From Dehalogenimonas sp. THU2 (GTDB lineage Bacteria > Chloroflexota > Dehalococcoidia > Dehalococcoidales > Dehalococcoidaceae): a stretch of 64,000 nucleotides of DNA. Location: positions 108,631-172,630 of the forward strand of contig NZ_JBDLLU010000002.1 in assembly GCF_039749495.1 (NCBI RefSeq), written 5' to 3'. This document shows positions 63,824-64,000 of the stretch, piece by piece (positions within the stretch are counted from its first letter, which is position 1; every line of letters starts with the position of its first letter). The notes beneath the pieces were generated by a model. That model was not told the origin of the DNA. It saw nothing but the letters and a program-made list of their open reading frames with translations, and ran no database searches. A program made the position numbers and the translations under genes.

Positions 63824-64000
63824 ATGAGCCAATTCCATTCGACAATGAGCCGCCGTGACTTCATGAAGGGCCTCGGACTGGCCGGTGCCGGCATCGGTGC
63901 CGCCGCAGCCATCGCCCCTTCCTTCAGTGATCTCGACGAACTCGCCGCTTCTGGACCTTCCGCCCGCCACCCCTGGTGGGTTAAGGAAAATGAACTCGAA
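63824..64000 (+). CDS. rdhA: Reductive dehalogenase catalytic subunit RdhA (copy 5), 5' part
   Basis: The first 59 residues, cut by the window end. Tat signal SRRDFMKGLGLAGAG, a hydrophobic Ala-rich stretch, and the RdhA-typical HPWWVKENE. ATG follows AAAGGAGTAGTAAG. It resembles copy 4 at the HPWWVKE segment. No GKDR-type leader box is seen between its promoter and start. Confidence 0.9.
   Translation, partial: MSQFHSTMSRRDFMKGLGLAGAGIGAAAAIAPSFSDLDELAASGPSARHPWWVKENELE

Overview
The window looks like a chromosomal segment of an obligate organohalide-respiring Chloroflexota bacterium, most likely Dehalogenimonas or a close relative in Dehalococcoidia. The evidence is four complete reductive dehalogenase genes (rdhA) plus the start of a fifth, with 90-residue RdhB anchors, Tat signals on the respiratory catalytic subunits, a formate dehydrogenase-like respiratory operon, cobamide salvage genes without a visible de novo corrin pathway, and housekeeping genes of fairly high GC. 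The species is an inference; no 16S gene is present.

Layout. 1-5.6 kb: gyrB, a RelA/SpoT-type (p)ppGpp enzyme and an MscS channel. 5.6-9.0 kb: a small accessory island with a decayed phage terminase pair and a stand-alone DpnI-type endonuclease. 9.1-30.1 kb: mostly housekeeping genes (ilvE, plsY, a class II aldolase, lexA with its box, gyrA, hisS, mazG, tRNA-Pro, apgM, lysC, a NifU-domain protein, ferredoxin, comEC/comEA, ychF), with several families of short dispersed repeats in the gaps. 30.4-36.3 kb: fdhA-fdhB-nrfD-fdhE operon; fdhA is split by an in-frame UGA at the catalytic position, followed by a bSECIS-like hairpin, so it is read as a selenocysteine gene. 36.5-38.8 kb: biotin carboxylase and a PIG-L deacetylase.

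38.8-64 kb is an organohalide-respiration island. It starts with a small HTH protein and an atypical NarL/LuxR-type response regulator, then rdhA1B1, rdhA2B2, four tandem radical SAM paralogs, and a continuous ten-gene operon (Dph6-like ATP pyrophosphatase, radical SAM 5, CbiE-like 1, radical SAM 6, a degenerate class II ribonucleotide reductase-like protein, CbiB, a small protein, cysteine desulfurase, CbiZ, BtuF-like, CbiE-like 2). The convergent rdhA3B3, then mnmA, tRNA-Val, an rdhA without rdhB, and a truncated rdhA follow.

The most interesting proposal is that the 45.2-58.2 kb block is an undescribed corrinoid-processing or radical-chemistry system serving the surrounding dehalogenases. 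It combines cobamide remodelling enzymes (CbiZ, CbiB, two CbiE-like methyltransferases, a BtuF-like protein without export signal) with six radical SAM paralogs and an RNR-like protein that keeps the thiyl-radical cysteine but lacks the other catalytic residues. The long operon is preceded by a perfect 23-bp palindrome over its promoter and a leader RNA with mutually exclusive pairings. The rdhA genes also share regulatory signals: one 19-bp operator abutting the -35 of rdhA1, rdhA3 and rdhA4, another for rdhA2 and rdhA5, and a repeated CGG-purine-GACCGG box in the 5' leaders of four rdhA genes, partly within tiny translatable ORFs.
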